From: CAZMNY01 sp964567745
GTDB lineage: Bacteria; Planctomycetota; Planctomycetia; Pirellulales; Pirellulaceae
Assembly: GCA_964567745.1 (NCBI GenBank)
Contig: CAZMNY010000014.1
Span: forward strand, 1 to 64,000
Length of the DNA: 64,000 nucleotides
Direction: 5' to 3'
In this document: positions 1 to 9,394 of the stretch, piece after piece
Layout: each line of letters starts with the position of its first letter
Numbering within the stretch: position 1 is the stretch's first letter
Notes under the pieces: model-generated
Databases searched by the model: none
What the model saw: only the letters and a program-made list of their open reading frames with translations
What the model was told of the DNA's origin: nothing
Made by a program: the position numbers and the translations under genes

Positions 1-581
1 CTCTCCATTCTCTCCGCGCCTATTTTTCCGGTTGGACTGTCCCCATTCTCTTCCGGTTGGACTGTCCCCAATCTCTTCCGGTTGGACTGTCCCCAATCTC
101 TTCAATCTCTCTCTGTCCCCAATCTCTCTCTCCGAACGCCAGTCCGCCAATCGCCGAGCCGCGTCAGCCAAATCTGCCGGTGTCGGCCGGCGTTTTCTTC
201 CCGCCATCGGTGTCCTCCTGGAGAAACTCAGGCACAGCGTAGCAGGATCGAAAAACTGATTCACGCACGCTCATCGGAAGGACACGACCTTTGCTTCGTG
301 CATGTAGCTCTTTCACGCTCATGGCAAGCGCTCCTCGAATCGAAACGCCTTGCTGCGGTCAAAGTCGAGGCCGATAGAGAGAGGGAGGCTTCTTTTGACT
401 CCGGGAACGGTTGTGGGATGGAATATCACTATAAAACGTGGACAGCGTCCGACGGTTGGCGGCGCACCCGGAGGCCTCACCAGACCGTCGTGGTGTGGAC
501 AGCTGTCGCGACAATGCCTAGAAATAGTAGCTACTCGCCCTCTCATGCGCCGACTTGTCGGCTTCACCAAAAGGAGCCGTC
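1..581. other. Left-edge region without a convincing gene
   Basis: The stretch before hisE has several short overlapping reading frames on both strands. None has a recognisable domain, a credible ribosome binding site or a consistent codon pattern. Apart from the 25-bp tandem repeat at 26-100 I see no structure I can name. It may hold the promoter of the his genes, but I cannot point to -35/-10 boxes with confidence. Confidence 0.5.
26..100. repeat. 25-bp direct tandem repeat, three copies
   Basis: Three head-to-tail copies of a 25-bp unit occupy 26-50, 51-75 and 76-100. The unit begins TTCCGGTTGGACTGTCCCC. The first copy differs from the others at one base (CATTCTC against CAATCTC). Degenerate fragments of the unit's 3' end (CTGTCCCCAATCTC) continue to about 126. 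There are no spacers, so this is a simple tandem array and not CRISPR. The array may extend past the left edge of the window. Confidence 0.9.
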
Positions 582-917
582 GTGGCCGACAACGGACCGA
601 TTCTCGACCAATTGATGGCCGTTATCGAAGATCGGAAATCCAACCCGCCGCCCAAGTCCTACACCTCAAGACTGTTCGCCGGAGGAGTCGATTTGATCGG
701 CGCCAAGGTTTTGGAGGAGGCGCAGGAGGCTGTTGAGGCGGCCGGTGAGGAAGGCGAGGAAGGTCGTCAACATTTGATCTATGAGGCGGGCGACGTCTTG
801 TACCACTTGCTTGTTCTCCTCGTACATCAGCGAGTTTCGCTCAATGAGGTTGAGCAGGAATTGGGGCGTCGATTTGGCGTCTCTGGAATCGATGAAAAGG
901 AATCGCGTTCGACATGA
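582..917 (+). CDS. hisE: Phosphoribosyl-ATP pyrophosphatase (HisE)
   Basis: A 111-residue HisE protein, which hydrolyses phosphoribosyl-ATP to phosphoribosyl-AMP and pyrophosphate in the second step of histidine synthesis. The family signature is clear: the segment LFAGGVDLIGAKVLEEAQE is followed by the acidic metal-binding helix EAGDVLYHLLVLL. The length is normal for stand-alone HisE, and no HisI domain is attached. I chose the GTG start at 582 because AAGGAG lies at 571-576, five bases upstream. A TTG at 555 and an ATG at 615 are in frame but less well placed. The stop overlaps the start of hisG (ATGA), so the two are almost certainly cotranscribed and translationally coupled. Confidence 0.93.
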   Translation: MADNGPILDQLMAVIEDRKSNPPPKSYTSRLFAGGVDLIGAKVLEEAQEAVEAAGEEGEEGRQHLIYEAGDVLYHLLVLLVHQRVSLNEVEQELGRRFGVSGIDEKESRST

Positions 918-1765
918 GTCATTTACGGATTGGCGTCCCCAGCAAAGGACGATTGTCGGAAGTGGCCGAAGGGCTGATGCGGCAGGCAGGTCTGCGGTTT
1001 CGACGCCAGAATCGAAGCCTCTTTGCCCGCGTTGGCGACATGCCAATCGACATTACGTTTCTTCGCACCGACGACATTCCCGTGCTCTGCGCCGAAGGTG
1101 CGATCGATATGGGCGTCACCGGCAGCGACTTGGTGGCGGAAAGCCAAGTCGATGTCGTTGAGCGTTTGCGATTGGGCGTCGGCAAATGCCGGCTGGCGCT
1201 TTGCGTACCCGACGATTCCAAAGTCAAAACAGCATCCGACTTGAAAGATTGTCGGGTGGCGACGAGTTTTCCCAATGTGACTCGCCAGTATCTGGAAGGA
1301 AACGGCGCGAAACCGCACTTGGTGAACATCACCGGCTCGGTTGAAATCATGATCGCCTTGGGAGTCGCCGACGCCATCGTCGATCTCGTCGAAACGGGCA
1401 GCACGCTCGTTGCGAATCGGCTGCGCATCCTCACCGAAATCGGCTCGTACGAAACCGTCTTAATTCAAAACAAAGAGGGACGGCACGCCGAGCTAGCTGA
1501 CCGAGTCGCTCGCCGTATCGAAGGCGTCGTTATCGCTCGAGCCTATTCGCTGCTCGAATACAACATTCCGCTCTCGAAACTCGCAGAAGCCGAAAAGATC
1601 ACGCCTGGCTTCAACTCCCCAACAGTCAATCAACTGGAAGACACGGATTGGCGAGCTGTGCGCGTCATGGTCAAGCAGAAAGAAGTGACCGACGTCATGG
1701 AGCGGCTCGAGGCATTGGGCGCGGCCGCGATACTGGAAACGCAGATCAACAATTGCCGCCTATAA
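914..1765 (+). CDS. hisG: ATP phosphoribosyltransferase, long form (HisG)
   Basis: This 283-residue protein matches long-form HisG, which joins ATP and PRPP in the first, committed step of histidine synthesis. The N-terminus RIGVPSKGRL and the PRPP-binding stretch DLVETGSTLVANRL are typical. The last 75 residues or so form the regulatory C-terminal (HisG_C, ACT-like) domain that binds histidine in known long-form enzymes, so it should need no HisZ partner. The ATG overlaps the hisE stop codon by four bases (ATGA). Pairing hisE with hisG links the first two steps of the pathway. No other his gene is present in the window. Confidence 0.95.
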   Translation: MSHLRIGVPSKGRLSEVAEGLMRQAGLRFRRQNRSLFARVGDMPIDITFLRTDDIPVLCAEGAIDMGVTGSDLVAESQVDVVERLRLGVGKCRLALCVPDDSKVKTASDLKDCRVATSFPNVTRQYLEGNGAKPHLVNITGSVEIMIALGVADAIVDLVETGSTLVANRLRILTEIGSYETVLIQNKEGRHAELADRVARRIEGVVIARAYSLLEYNIPLSKLAEAEKITPGFNSPTVNQLEDTDWRAVRVMVKQKEVTDVMERLEALGAAAILETQINNCRL

Positions 1766-1824
1766 AATGAACGCCAACGACGCGCTCTCGATCAACGCCC
1801 GGTCACGCGATCCCGAGGACTGAC

Positions 1825-3123
1825 TTGAACAACATCGGGGAATCAGCCGGAGAGTCGATTGGCTATCAGGCCGAATGGGTGTTCCCTGTCTGCGGCCCGC
1901 CGTTACATCACGCGGTTGTTGAGATCCGCGACGGACGAATCGGCTTCGTTGGCCCAAAGTCAAGTTTCCCAGGCGACCGGCTCGTCGACTTGAACGAGCA
2001 ACTGCAGGCATCCGCGGCAATTCTTCCAGGGCTCGTCAACGCTCATACTCACCTCGAGTTCAGTTCCTTATCATCACCCATTGGAACGCCGAATTCCCCG
2101 ATCACGGATTGGATTCCTCAGGTGATTCGCTGGCGACGCGAACGGGACGAAACGGCTGGCTCGCCCCATTACGCAGCCAAATCGGATGCGATCGCGAGGG
2201 GAATCAAACTGTCGTGCGACGCCTCTGTCGCCAGGCTCGGGGAAATCTCGACGGCGCCATGGACGGCGAAACCTTACGGCGAAGCCAACACAAGCGCGCC
2301 GTCGCTGCGACTCAACTCGTTTATGGAGCTTATCGCCCTCTCGAAACGGCAAAACGAAGCAGCCATCCAAACGGCGGAACGTCACTTGGCGACAGAGAAG
2401 ACGAATGACGTTTCGTCGCGTGTTGGGCTAAGCCCTCACGCGCCCTACACGGTCAACATCGAGCTGCTCGGCGAGATCATCGATCTCTCCGCTCGGTCCC
2501 AAGCTCCGCTGCAAATGCATTTGGCCGAGTCCCCGGAGGAAATCGAGTTGATGGCAACGAACCAGGGGCCATTTCGCGAAATGCTGGAACAGGCCGATCT
2601 CTGGCAGCATGCGGAACTGCGTCACAGCCTTCGACCGCTCGACTATCTCGAGTTGCTATCCAAGGCAAGCCGCTGCATTGTCGCTCATGGCAACTACCTC
2701 AACTCGGAAGAAATCTCGTTTCTAAGCGAGAGCAAGAGTTGCATGTCGGTTGCGTTTTGCCCGCGGACCCATGCATTTTTTGGGCACGAGCGACATCCCG
2801 TGAAGGCCATGTTGGCGAGCGGCGTAAACGTCGCGCTCGGCACCGATTCGAAGGCATCCAACCCGGATCTTTCGCTTCACAAGGAGATGAAGTTTCTCGC
2901 GTCAAGAGGCGAAGCGCCACCAGACCAAATCGTTCAAATGGCCACGCGCAACGGCGCCATTGCGTTGGGTGTAGAAGGCGGAATATTGGCCGAGGGCGAA
3001 CCTGCCGACTTGTCTATCTTCTCGAGCCAGGTCGCGGACGATCCCTACGAATTCATTCTTGGCGAAAACTGCGCGCCCGCGCGGCTCGTGATCGCGGGGC
3101 AAACGGTCGCGTCTCCAAACTGA
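1825..3123 (+). CDS. Amidohydrolase, candidate aminodeoxyfutalosine deaminase
   Basis: A 432-residue metal-dependent hydrolase of the amidohydrolase superfamily (ATZ/TRZ-SsnA-type deaminase group). The metal ligands are visible: NAHTHLEFS near residue 71, SPHAPYTV, the MHLAES histidine, and GTDSKASNPD near residue 340. CPRTHAFFGH is typical of deaminases acting on adenine-like bases, including MqnX of the futalosine pathway. mqnC and mqnA lie 5-7 kb away, which makes 6-amino-6-deoxyfutalosine a reasonable substrate guess, but S-adenosylhomocysteine or another adenine derivative is also possible. The TTG start at 1825 is supported by GAGG at 1815-1818. The gene begins 60 bp after hisG and may share its transcript. 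Confidence 0.72.
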   Translation: MNNIGESAGESIGYQAEWVFPVCGPPLHHAVVEIRDGRIGFVGPKSSFPGDRLVDLNEQLQASAAILPGLVNAHTHLEFSSLSSPIGTPNSPITDWIPQVIRWRRERDETAGSPHYAAKSDAIARGIKLSCDASVARLGEISTAPWTAKPYGEANTSAPSLRLNSFMELIALSKRQNEAAIQTAERHLATEKTNDVSSRVGLSPHAPYTVNIELLGEIIDLSARSQAPLQMHLAESPEEIELMATNQGPFREMLEQADLWQHAELRHSLRPLDYLELLSKASRCIVAHGNYLNSEEISFLSESKSCMSVAFCPRTHAFFGHERHPVKAMLASGVNVALGTDSKASNPDLSLHKEMKFLASRGEAPPDQIVQMATRNGAIALGVEGGILAEGEPADLSIFSSQVADDPYEFILGENCAPARLVIAGQTVASPN

Positions 3124-3162
3124 TTCGATGCTCGAAGAGATCCGAAGACGTCACCTTCTTCG

Positions 3163-5502
3163 TTAGCACTCGGCTTTGGTGGCTTGGCAGCTCGAACGCA
3201 AATCGCCAGGCGAACTCGGCAGCGGTTTGTTCATTCGTTCCTGCAATGACTCTTCGTCATACCGTTGATACGGCTGCACGCGGAACCATTGCAGCAAGAG
3301 CAGAGCCACCATGGCGAGGAGAAGAGCAAAGGGCCACTGGTAAAGGAAACCCGATTCCGTCTTGTGGACGAAGAATTTTGTCCAGCTGTGATTGGCTTGC
3401 CACCACGAATCGGGAATGCGAGTAACGCTCACCGCAAGGGCATTGTGAGTGAAGTGGTAGGCGATCGCCGGAAGCAGACTTCCCGTCTGCACGGCAATGA
3501 ATCCAATCACGACCCCGACCACGCAAGCGGACAGCGACTGCTGCAAGAGGCCGTGAGCGAGTCCGAAGAAAACGCTGCTGATCAAAATCGCCGTCCATTT
3601 GCGGCCGCCGCTTCTCAGACCGCTCAAAATGAATCCGCGAAATGCGAGTTCTTCGCAGACCGCCGGGACAAGGGCCAGCAGCAGAATCACATGCAACAAA
3701 GGTGCCTGTGCAACAAGATCACTAAACGGCTTGAGTTGCTGAACGGTCTCGCTGCTAATCGGGTACAGATGCTGTATCCCTTCGGCGAGCCAAAGGACAC
3801 TCGGATGCAAACAAAGTGCAACCAGAATCGCGGCGGGGATCGTCTTCCAGGCCGGCAATCGCAACGACAGGGTCTTTCTAGGCGATCGTGTCAGGAATGT
3901 CGCCATCATCATGGGCGGCGCCGCGATCAGCACAACTTGAGTGATCAGCATTAACACGACCAAGTCCGACCAACCTGTTGGCGCGGCGGCCATGAAGCCG
4001 GCGAAGAAGCGAATCATCAGGAGCAGTACGCCGCAAGCAATTGCCTCGGCGACATTCGGCGTGTCGCCCCGGTCACGAATCAAGTGGCGCATCCACATCC
4101 CCACACCGAATCGCTCGCTCTCGCGGAATAAGACAGATTCGTTGCGAAACTGTTCGACCGCCCAGCGCACGGCGAACAGACAGCAAACGCCCGTGACGAG
4201 AGACACCGGGGGGAAGTACGCGAGCGACTGCGCATAATCGCCCTCGATAAGAGATCTCAATAACATCATCAGTCCGGAGACTGGGATCAGGCTCGTGCCC
4301 AAGTCCAGTCGTGCGGACGGCAACATGGGCAGCATCATCAGTGGCATCATGATCATCAGCAGGGGCAGCAAATAGTACTGCCCCTCTTTTGAACTGCGCG
4401 CAAAAGCTGCGATCGCCAAAGCCAGCGCGCTGAACAGCGCCGAAATGGGAATCAGCGCGAGGACCAGCCAAACGACCGCTGAGACGGGCGGAGGTCCCAG
4501 GTTCATCGCCATCGATGCGTCCGCCGATTTGGCCAACTGCTGAAAGATGATGAGGCCCGTCATCCCCATACTTAACAAGTTCAGTAGCGACGTTGTCATG
4601 CTGAACATCATCACGGTTAGCAATTTGCCCCAGACGATTTCGCTCCGCTTCGCCGGACTGCTCAGCAAGGTCTCCAACGTGCCTCTTTCTTTTTCGCCGG
4701 CGCAGAGATCGACTGCCGGATAAAAAGCTCCGGTCAGCGCCCAGACCATGAGAATGAAAGGGAGTACTTTTGACCACGTTGCCGCGCTGCGAGATTCTTC
4801 TTCGGCCACGTCTGTGTTGACAAGAACGAACGGGTCAGCCGCCTCCAGCGGCACCGAACTGGCTTCCAAGTTCTGCTGAACGAGCGACCTCCGCCAACTC
4901 TCCAAGACTCGACTCAACCGTTGAAAGGCGATTCGCGATTTGTCGTCCGCTGTGTTGTAAAAAACTTCTGGTCCAGGCGCCCGCATGACATCGGGCGTTT
5001 CACTCAGTAGTGGGTCGTCAAACGTTGGGTCAACGGTATTGGGGGCCGCGGAGTCAGTGTTCGCTGCTCCGTTTTGCGACTTCGACATCGACCGCCGAAA
5101 CTTATCAAGCTGCTCACCAAAATCAGGATCGAAAATGAGCACAGCGTCGAATTCCCCGCTGCGAATTTTCTCCTGCGCAATTGACTCCAAATCACCTTGA
5201 ATGTCACTCGGCGGATAGTCCGCAATAACCAGTTCGAGCAGTTTGTTGTCTTGGTCGGTGGCAAAGTCGGCTGCAAATCTGCTGTCGAGCAAAAGGGGAG
5301 GCTCGTGAGGCAAGAACGCGGATCCAACGATCCAGACCCGCGTCGGGTGCTCGCGCATGAATTGCGAGATCTGCATGAACGTCATGCCGAGCAACGGGTA
5401 GAGGAGCAGCGGCAGCACGGCGATCGTGAACAAAGTTCGGCGATCGCGCAGCTGGTCCTTGGCTTCGCGAAAGAAGATCAGCTTGACGTTAGCCCATTTC
5501 AT
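3163..5502 (-). CDS. ABC-2 permease fused to a CPBP intramembrane protease
   Basis: About 779 residues joining two membrane modules. The N-terminal half is a NatB-like ABC-2 permease: one helix after an RDRRTLF motif, a large extracytoplasmic insert, then several helices following CAGEKERGTLETLLSS. The C-terminal half is a CPBP (Rce1/type II CAAX) protease domain with EELAFR near residue 617, FFGLAH near 646-650 and HFTHN near 683-687, the three conserved catalytic motifs. The partner ATPase gene lies immediately upstream. I prefer the start at 5502 (MKWANVKLIF), which matches the usual N-terminus of this family. A start at 5586 would overlap the ATPase gene by 32 bp and cannot be excluded. 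The role is probably export or membrane stress relief (NatAB-like), and the substrate is unknown. Confidence 0.88.
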   Translation of the reverse strand: MKWANVKLIFFREAKDQLRDRRTLFTIAVLPLLLYPLLGMTFMQISQFMREHPTRVWIVGSAFLPHEPPLLLDSRFAADFATDQDNKLLELVIADYPPSDIQGDLESIAQEKIRSGEFDAVLIFDPDFGEQLDKFRRSMSKSQNGAANTDSAAPNTVDPTFDDPLLSETPDVMRAPGPEVFYNTADDKSRIAFQRLSRVLESWRRSLVQQNLEASSVPLEAADPFVLVNTDVAEEESRSAATWSKVLPFILMVWALTGAFYPAVDLCAGEKERGTLETLLSSPAKRSEIVWGKLLTVMMFSMTTSLLNLLSMGMTGLIIFQQLAKSADASMAMNLGPPPVSAVVWLVLALIPISALFSALALAIAAFARSSKEGQYYLLPLLMIMMPLMMLPMLPSARLDLGTSLIPVSGLMMLLRSLIEGDYAQSLAYFPPVSLVTGVCCLFAVRWAVEQFRNESVLFRESERFGVGMWMRHLIRDRGDTPNVAEAIACGVLLLMIRFFAGFMAAAPTGWSDLVVLMLITQVVLIAAPPMMMATFLTRSPRKTLSLRLPAWKTIPAAILVALCLHPSVLWLAEGIQHLYPISSETVQQLKPFSDLVAQAPLLHVILLLALVPAVCEELAFRGFILSGLRSGGRKWTAILISSVFFGLAHGLLQQSLSACVVGVVIGFIAVQTGSLLPAIAYHFTHNALAVSVTRIPDSWWQANHSWTKFFVHKTESGFLYQWPFALLLAMVALLLLQWFRVQPYQRYDEESLQERMNKPLPSSPGDLRSSCQATKAEC

Positions 5503-5554
5503 TCTTGTTTCTTGGCTCTCTCGAACGCTCTTTTCCTTTGCCGGTCGGCTGGCG

Positions 5555-6319
5555 TTACGATTGGGCGACAGCTTCACGATTCGCATCGTGTTCGGTAATC
5601 AACTGAAAGAACAGTTCTTCCAAGTCCTCTTCTCCATGCCGATGCCGCAAGTCTTCCAACGTGCCTTCGCTAAGAATATGGCCGCGGTGCATGATTGCGA
5701 CGCGATCACATAGTCGCTCCGCCTCACGCATGATATGGGTGGAGAAAATGACGCACTTGCCATGATCTCGCAGTTCAGCAACCGTCTGCAGAAGAGTGCG
5801 AGCGACCAGGACATCGAGCCCTGAAGTGGCTTCATCAAAGACCAGCACAGGCGGGTCGTGCACCATGGCCCGCGCGATGGATACTTTCTGTTGCATCCCC
5901 GTCGACATCTTGGCGCACAATGTGTCGCGGATCTCGTGCATCTTGAGTCGATCGAACAAGCTCTCCATTCGATCCCGGAGCAATTCGGCGTCGAGTCCGT
6001 AGAGGCGCCCGAAGTACTCCACCATTTCCCAAGCCGTCATGCGGTCGTAAAGCGCGGTGTTCGCAGAAACGAATCCGATCTGGTGCCGCACCATGTCGGG
6101 CTGAGTCAGCACGTCGTAGCCGTTGACCTCGGCTCGACCGCCGGTCGGTCGGAGCACGGTGCTGAGGATTCGCAGTGCCGTTGTTTTGCCAGCGCCATTG
6201 GGTCCGAGCAGGCCAAACAGCTCGCCCTTCCGCGCGGCGAAGCTAACGCCGGCTAACGCGATGAACTCGCCACGATGGAGATCGCTGTACGATTTTTTCA
6301 GATTCTCGACGTGGATCAT
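5555..6319 (-). CDS. ABC transporter ATP-binding protein (NatA-like)
   Basis: A 254-residue ABC ATPase with Walker A GPNGAGKTT (residues 39-47), a Q-loop region, the signature variant STGMQQK (139-145, in place of LSGGQ), Walker B VLVFDEATSGLD (158-169) and the H-loop FSTHIM. The STGM-type signature is typical of NatA and gliding-type ATPases paired with ABC-2 permeases. It is the first gene of a two-gene minus-strand operon and should energise the permease-CPBP fusion encoded next to it. No strong ribosome binding site is visible before the ATG. Confidence 0.92.
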   Translation of the reverse strand: MIHVENLKKSYSDLHRGEFIALAGVSFAARKGELFGLLGPNGAGKTTALRILSTVLRPTGGRAEVNGYDVLTQPDMVRHQIGFVSANTALYDRMTAWEMVEYFGRLYGLDAELLRDRMESLFDRLKMHEIRDTLCAKMSTGMQQKVSIARAMVHDPPVLVFDEATSGLDVLVARTLLQTVAELRDHGKCVIFSTHIMREAERLCDRVAIMHRGHILSEGTLEDLRHRHGEEDLEELFFQLITEHDANREAVAQS

Positions 6320-6754
6320 CAGCGCCGCTCACCATCCGAATTGAACTCGCAAAATGCAACGGTCGCGCAGACCGCCTCACAGGGAATCTTAGCTTATTGC
6401 GAGTCTTCGCGACTCGACGAAGCCTCCCAAATGGAACCCAAGTTGTACCCGAGGAGCGATTGCGCGGGCTCGAGTCCGCGGCGCTTACAACCTTTATTGA
6501 CATGTCAATCTCCGAACGTAGCGGTCTTGCCGGTTAGGCCGATCGCCGATCACTCACCGCTCGCAAACCAGCACTTAAGGGGAGCGTCTAGCTGTAATTC
6601 GTAGCCTAGTGCCGCGTCAACTCTAAAAATGGGGGTTGGCGTCGGCGTAACTTGACTTGGAGGCGTACGATACAAACACTGAGATCCTAATTCTTAGTGT
6701 TGACGCTGCACTAGGTTTGGACTGGCCGAAAACTGCTGCGGCGTCCTCCTGACG
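6320..6754. other. Intergenic region carrying a MITE
   Basis: This gap separates the divergent ABC operon and the broken AAA ATPase gene. Its only recognisable structure is the 109-bp inverted-repeat element at 6606-6714. The remaining 286 bp on the left should contain the promoter of the ABC operon. I see no gene here. Confidence 0.6.
6606..6714 (-). mobile_element. 109-bp MITE-like element, copy 1
   Basis: A non-coding 109-bp element bounded by CTAG on both sides (6606-6609 and 6711-6714), with imperfect terminal inverted repeats of about 22 bp (CTAGTGCNGCGTCAACNCTAA, about three mismatches). Its reverse complement matches 51687-51795 at all but four of 109 positions. The size, the inverted termini, the lack of an ORF and the dispersed near-identical copies fit a miniature inverted-repeat transposable element. 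CTAG fits the YTAR four-base target known for IS5-family elements, so mobilisation by an IS5-like transposase is a guess. No such transposase is in the window. Confidence 0.85.
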
Positions 6755-8101
6755 ATGAGCGATGCATTAAGTCAAAACACAGCAGATAGCGACGTACCGC
6801 TTGCGAACACCGAACGCTCGAAGAACTTGGCAGTGCGGGTGACAATGGATTCGTCCCGGCGCAGCCCAAAACACTCGAGGAAACTGGGCTCACGTTTTCC
6901 GATGTTGAGTCGCTCATACTCAAGCACTTGCTGGCGTCGTCTGCCGAAACGGGGCGAAACATCGCCGACCAATTGCGGCTCCCGTTTAAATTGACCAAAG
7001 ACGTTCTCCAGGTCTTGCGAGATCAGTTGACGCTAGCCTACTGCGGCTCGGCGCCGATGAGCGATTACGAATACGAGCTGACCGAGACGGGACACAAGCG
7101 AGCTCGACGGTACGCGGAACAATGTAGCTACTACGGCACCGCGCCGGTTACTCTCGAACAGTACGTGAGTAGCGTGGAAGCCCAATCGGTTCAAAAAGCC
7201 AGACTTCGTATCGCCGACCTCTGCAACGCCTATGGCGATCTCTACCTCCCGCCATCGGTAATCAGTCAGATCGGACAAGCGGTCGACGCCGGTCAAGGTC
7301 TGTTCCTCTACGGCGATCCTGGCAACGGAAAGACGAGCATTGCGGAACGCGTGATTGGCGCGGTCAGCCAACACTTGTGGATTCCACGAACGCTCAAGTT
7401 CGCCAGCGAGATCATGCGATTGTACGATCCATACAATCATGAAGAGAGACCGTTGCCGGCTGACGAGGAACTGCTCAAAGACGACGTGATTGATACGCTG
7501 GGTCAGAATTCAACGCCCAACGGTGATCGTCGGCGGTGAATTGACGTTGCAGCATTTAGAGATCACCTACAATCCCGCGACGGGAATCACCGAGGTGCCG
7601 CTACAGCTGAAGAGTAACGGCGGGGCGTTAGTGGTTGACGACTTCGGACATCAGCGAGTCAGCACCTCCGAATTGCTCAACCGCTGGATCGTCCCGCTGG
7701 AAAAAGGCTTCGACTTCCTCACCCTGCCCTCGGGCCGCCAACTTCAAGTTCCATTTGACCAACTGCTCGTGTTCGCCACGAACTTAGAGCCGAGACATAT
7801 CGTCGACGAAGCGTTTCTCAGGCGCATTCCATATAAGATTGAGTTGTTTGACCCATCCGAAAACGACTTTCGCATGCTGTTCAAACAACTAGCGCCAAAA
7901 ATGGGATTCGCTTACGACAGCGATGTGATCGACTACTTGATCCAACGGCACTACCGAGATTCGTCCCGCAGGATGCGATACTGCCATCCACGAGACCTGA
8001 TGTTGCAGGTCAAGACTCTCTGCGAGTTCCAGGACCGACCGCTCGAGCTGTCGCCCAAAGCGTTTGACCTGGCGGTCTCGAACTACTTCGCCGGTCTGTA
8101 G
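6755..8101 (+). pseudogene. AAA ATPase gene broken by two frameshifts
   Basis: The region encodes a MoxR/AAA-type ATPase of about 450 residues spread over two frames. The N-terminal part starts at ATG 6755 in one frame. From about 6815 the recognisable sequence continues in a second frame with no start codon before the TTG at 6928. It carries Walker A (GDPGNGKTS, near 7315). At about 7488-7497 it returns to the first frame, which encodes WVRIQRPTVIVGGELTL, Walker B (ALVVDDFGH), a sensor-1-like LLVFATN and the C-terminal lid domain ending at 8101. The two indels (about one base lost, one gained) compensate each other, but the middle section would be mistranslated. No slippery heptamer is seen. 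It is a decaying gene or carries two sequencing errors. A MITE lies 40 bp upstream. Confidence 0.75.
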
Positions 8102-8172
8102 AAATGCTCGCGTTTATAGCAGCATGCCTCTCGCTGCGTGTCGCTGCGATTTCAGAGCGAGCAAAACGCACT

Positions 8173-9306
8173 CTACGCGTTCAGTTGCACGAGCTTCTCT
8201 GAGTCTCGGATTTCGTTGGCGCGGATGGCCGCTTGTTCATGCGATTCGTCCAACAGCTCGTAGAACACGTTCCGTTGTCGCGGCACAAACCCCAGCTCGC
8301 TGATCGCCGAGCGAATTTCCGCCAGGCTGAGAAAGTGGACGGTGCCCGCCTCGGCAACCACGTTCTCCTCCAGCATCAAACTGCCCATGTCGTTGGCGCC
8401 GTAAAGCATCGCCAATTGACCGATCTTGAGCCCTTGAGTAACCCAGCTCGATTGAATGTTCGGGACATTATCCAGGAACAAACGGGACACGGCACAAGTC
8501 TTGAGATACTCGAATGAGCCGCAGGGACGAATATGAGACATGTCGGTGTTTTCGGGCTGAAACGTCCAGCTGATAAATGCCGTGAACCCGTCGGTCTCGT
8601 CTTGTAAGCGACGCACGCGTTCGAGGTGCTCGACTCGCTCCTCCAATGTTTCCACGTGGCCGAACATCATCGTCGCCGTGCTCGACCCTCCCAACTGATG
8701 CCAAACCCGCATCACGTTAAGCCAGTCGTCCGTCATCACTTTTCCGCGCGTGATTTCAGAGCGAACTCGATCGACAAGTATCTCGGCACCGCCGCCGGGA
8801 ATGCTGCCTAGCCCAGCGTCGCGCAGACGCTCCAGCACTTCGCGGATCGGAAGATTGTTGAGCTTGGCGAAATGGTGCAACTCGGGCGGCGAAAATCCAT
8901 GCACATTGACTTGCGGGAAATTCGACCGCATGTACCCCAACATCTCCTCATACCAATCCAGTTTGAATTCAGGATGCAAACCGCCCTGTAGCAATATCTG
9001 CTGCCCGCCCAACTCGACTGTCTCGGCAATCTTCTCCAAAAGCTGCTCACGCGAAAGCACATAACCTTCGTCGCTCTTGGGACCACGATAGAACGCACAG
9101 AAGTCGCAAACCGCCGTACAGACGTTGGTGTAGTTGATATTGCGATCGATGTTGTACGTACGGTACGGCTCGGGATGCAGTCGCTCACTAACAGCATTCG
9201 CCGCCCGGCCAATCGCCGCCAAATCAGACGATCTCAGCAGAGCAATTGCCTCTTCCGTTGAAATCCGCTCGCCAGCGATGCTCTTGTCGAGTATCCGTTG
9301 AACCAT
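8173..9306 (-). CDS. mqnC: Cyclic dehypoxanthinyl futalosine synthase (MqnC)
   Basis: A 377-residue radical SAM enzyme of the futalosine menaquinone pathway, converting dehypoxanthine futalosine to its cyclic form. The [4Fe-4S] motif CTAVCDFC puts cysteines at residues 63, 67 and 70, followed by the aromatic AFYRG typical of MqnC/MqnE/CofH. Further family blocks include GGLHPEFKLDWYEEM, FSPPE and PGGGAEIL. The length is normal. It lies 88 bp downstream of mqnA on the same strand and is probably cotranscribed. A weak AGGGA precedes the ATG. MqnB, MqnD and MqnE are not in the window. Confidence 0.95.
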   Translation of the reverse strand: MVQRILDKSIAGERISTEEAIALLRSSDLAAIGRAANAVSERLHPEPYRTYNIDRNINYTNVCTAVCDFCAFYRGPKSDEGYVLSREQLLEKIAETVELGGQQILLQGGLHPEFKLDWYEEMLGYMRSNFPQVNVHGFSPPELHHFAKLNNLPIREVLERLRDAGLGSIPGGGAEILVDRVRSEITRGKVMTDDWLNVMRVWHQLGGSSTATMMFGHVETLEERVEHLERVRRLQDETDGFTAFISWTFQPENTDMSHIRPCGSFEYLKTCAVSRLFLDNVPNIQSSWVTQGLKIGQLAMLYGANDMGSLMLEENVVAEAGTVHFLSLAEIRSAISELGFVPRQRNVFYELLDESHEQAAIRANEIRDSEKLVQLNA

Positions 9307-9394
9307 TTCGGAGTTTCCCTGATTCAGTTCAATCTATGTTGATTCGTTTTCACGGCGTTTTTTTTGAGCAGCCAAGCAAGCGCTTTCGGCGACG

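Noticed and set aside
26..321. Tandem repeats read as a CRISPR array
   Set aside because: The repeat units abut with no unique spacers, and no cas gene is present.
82..736. Overlapping plus-strand reading frames before and across hisE
   Set aside because: They lack ribosome binding sites and family similarity, and they overlap the well-supported hisE in another frame.
6606..6714. Element read as a full insertion sequence
   Set aside because: At 109 bp it cannot encode a transposase.
7480..7500. Programmed ribosomal frameshift in the AAA ATPase gene
   Set aside because: No slippery heptamer or stimulating structure is visible, and a second indel upstream points to decay or sequencing error.
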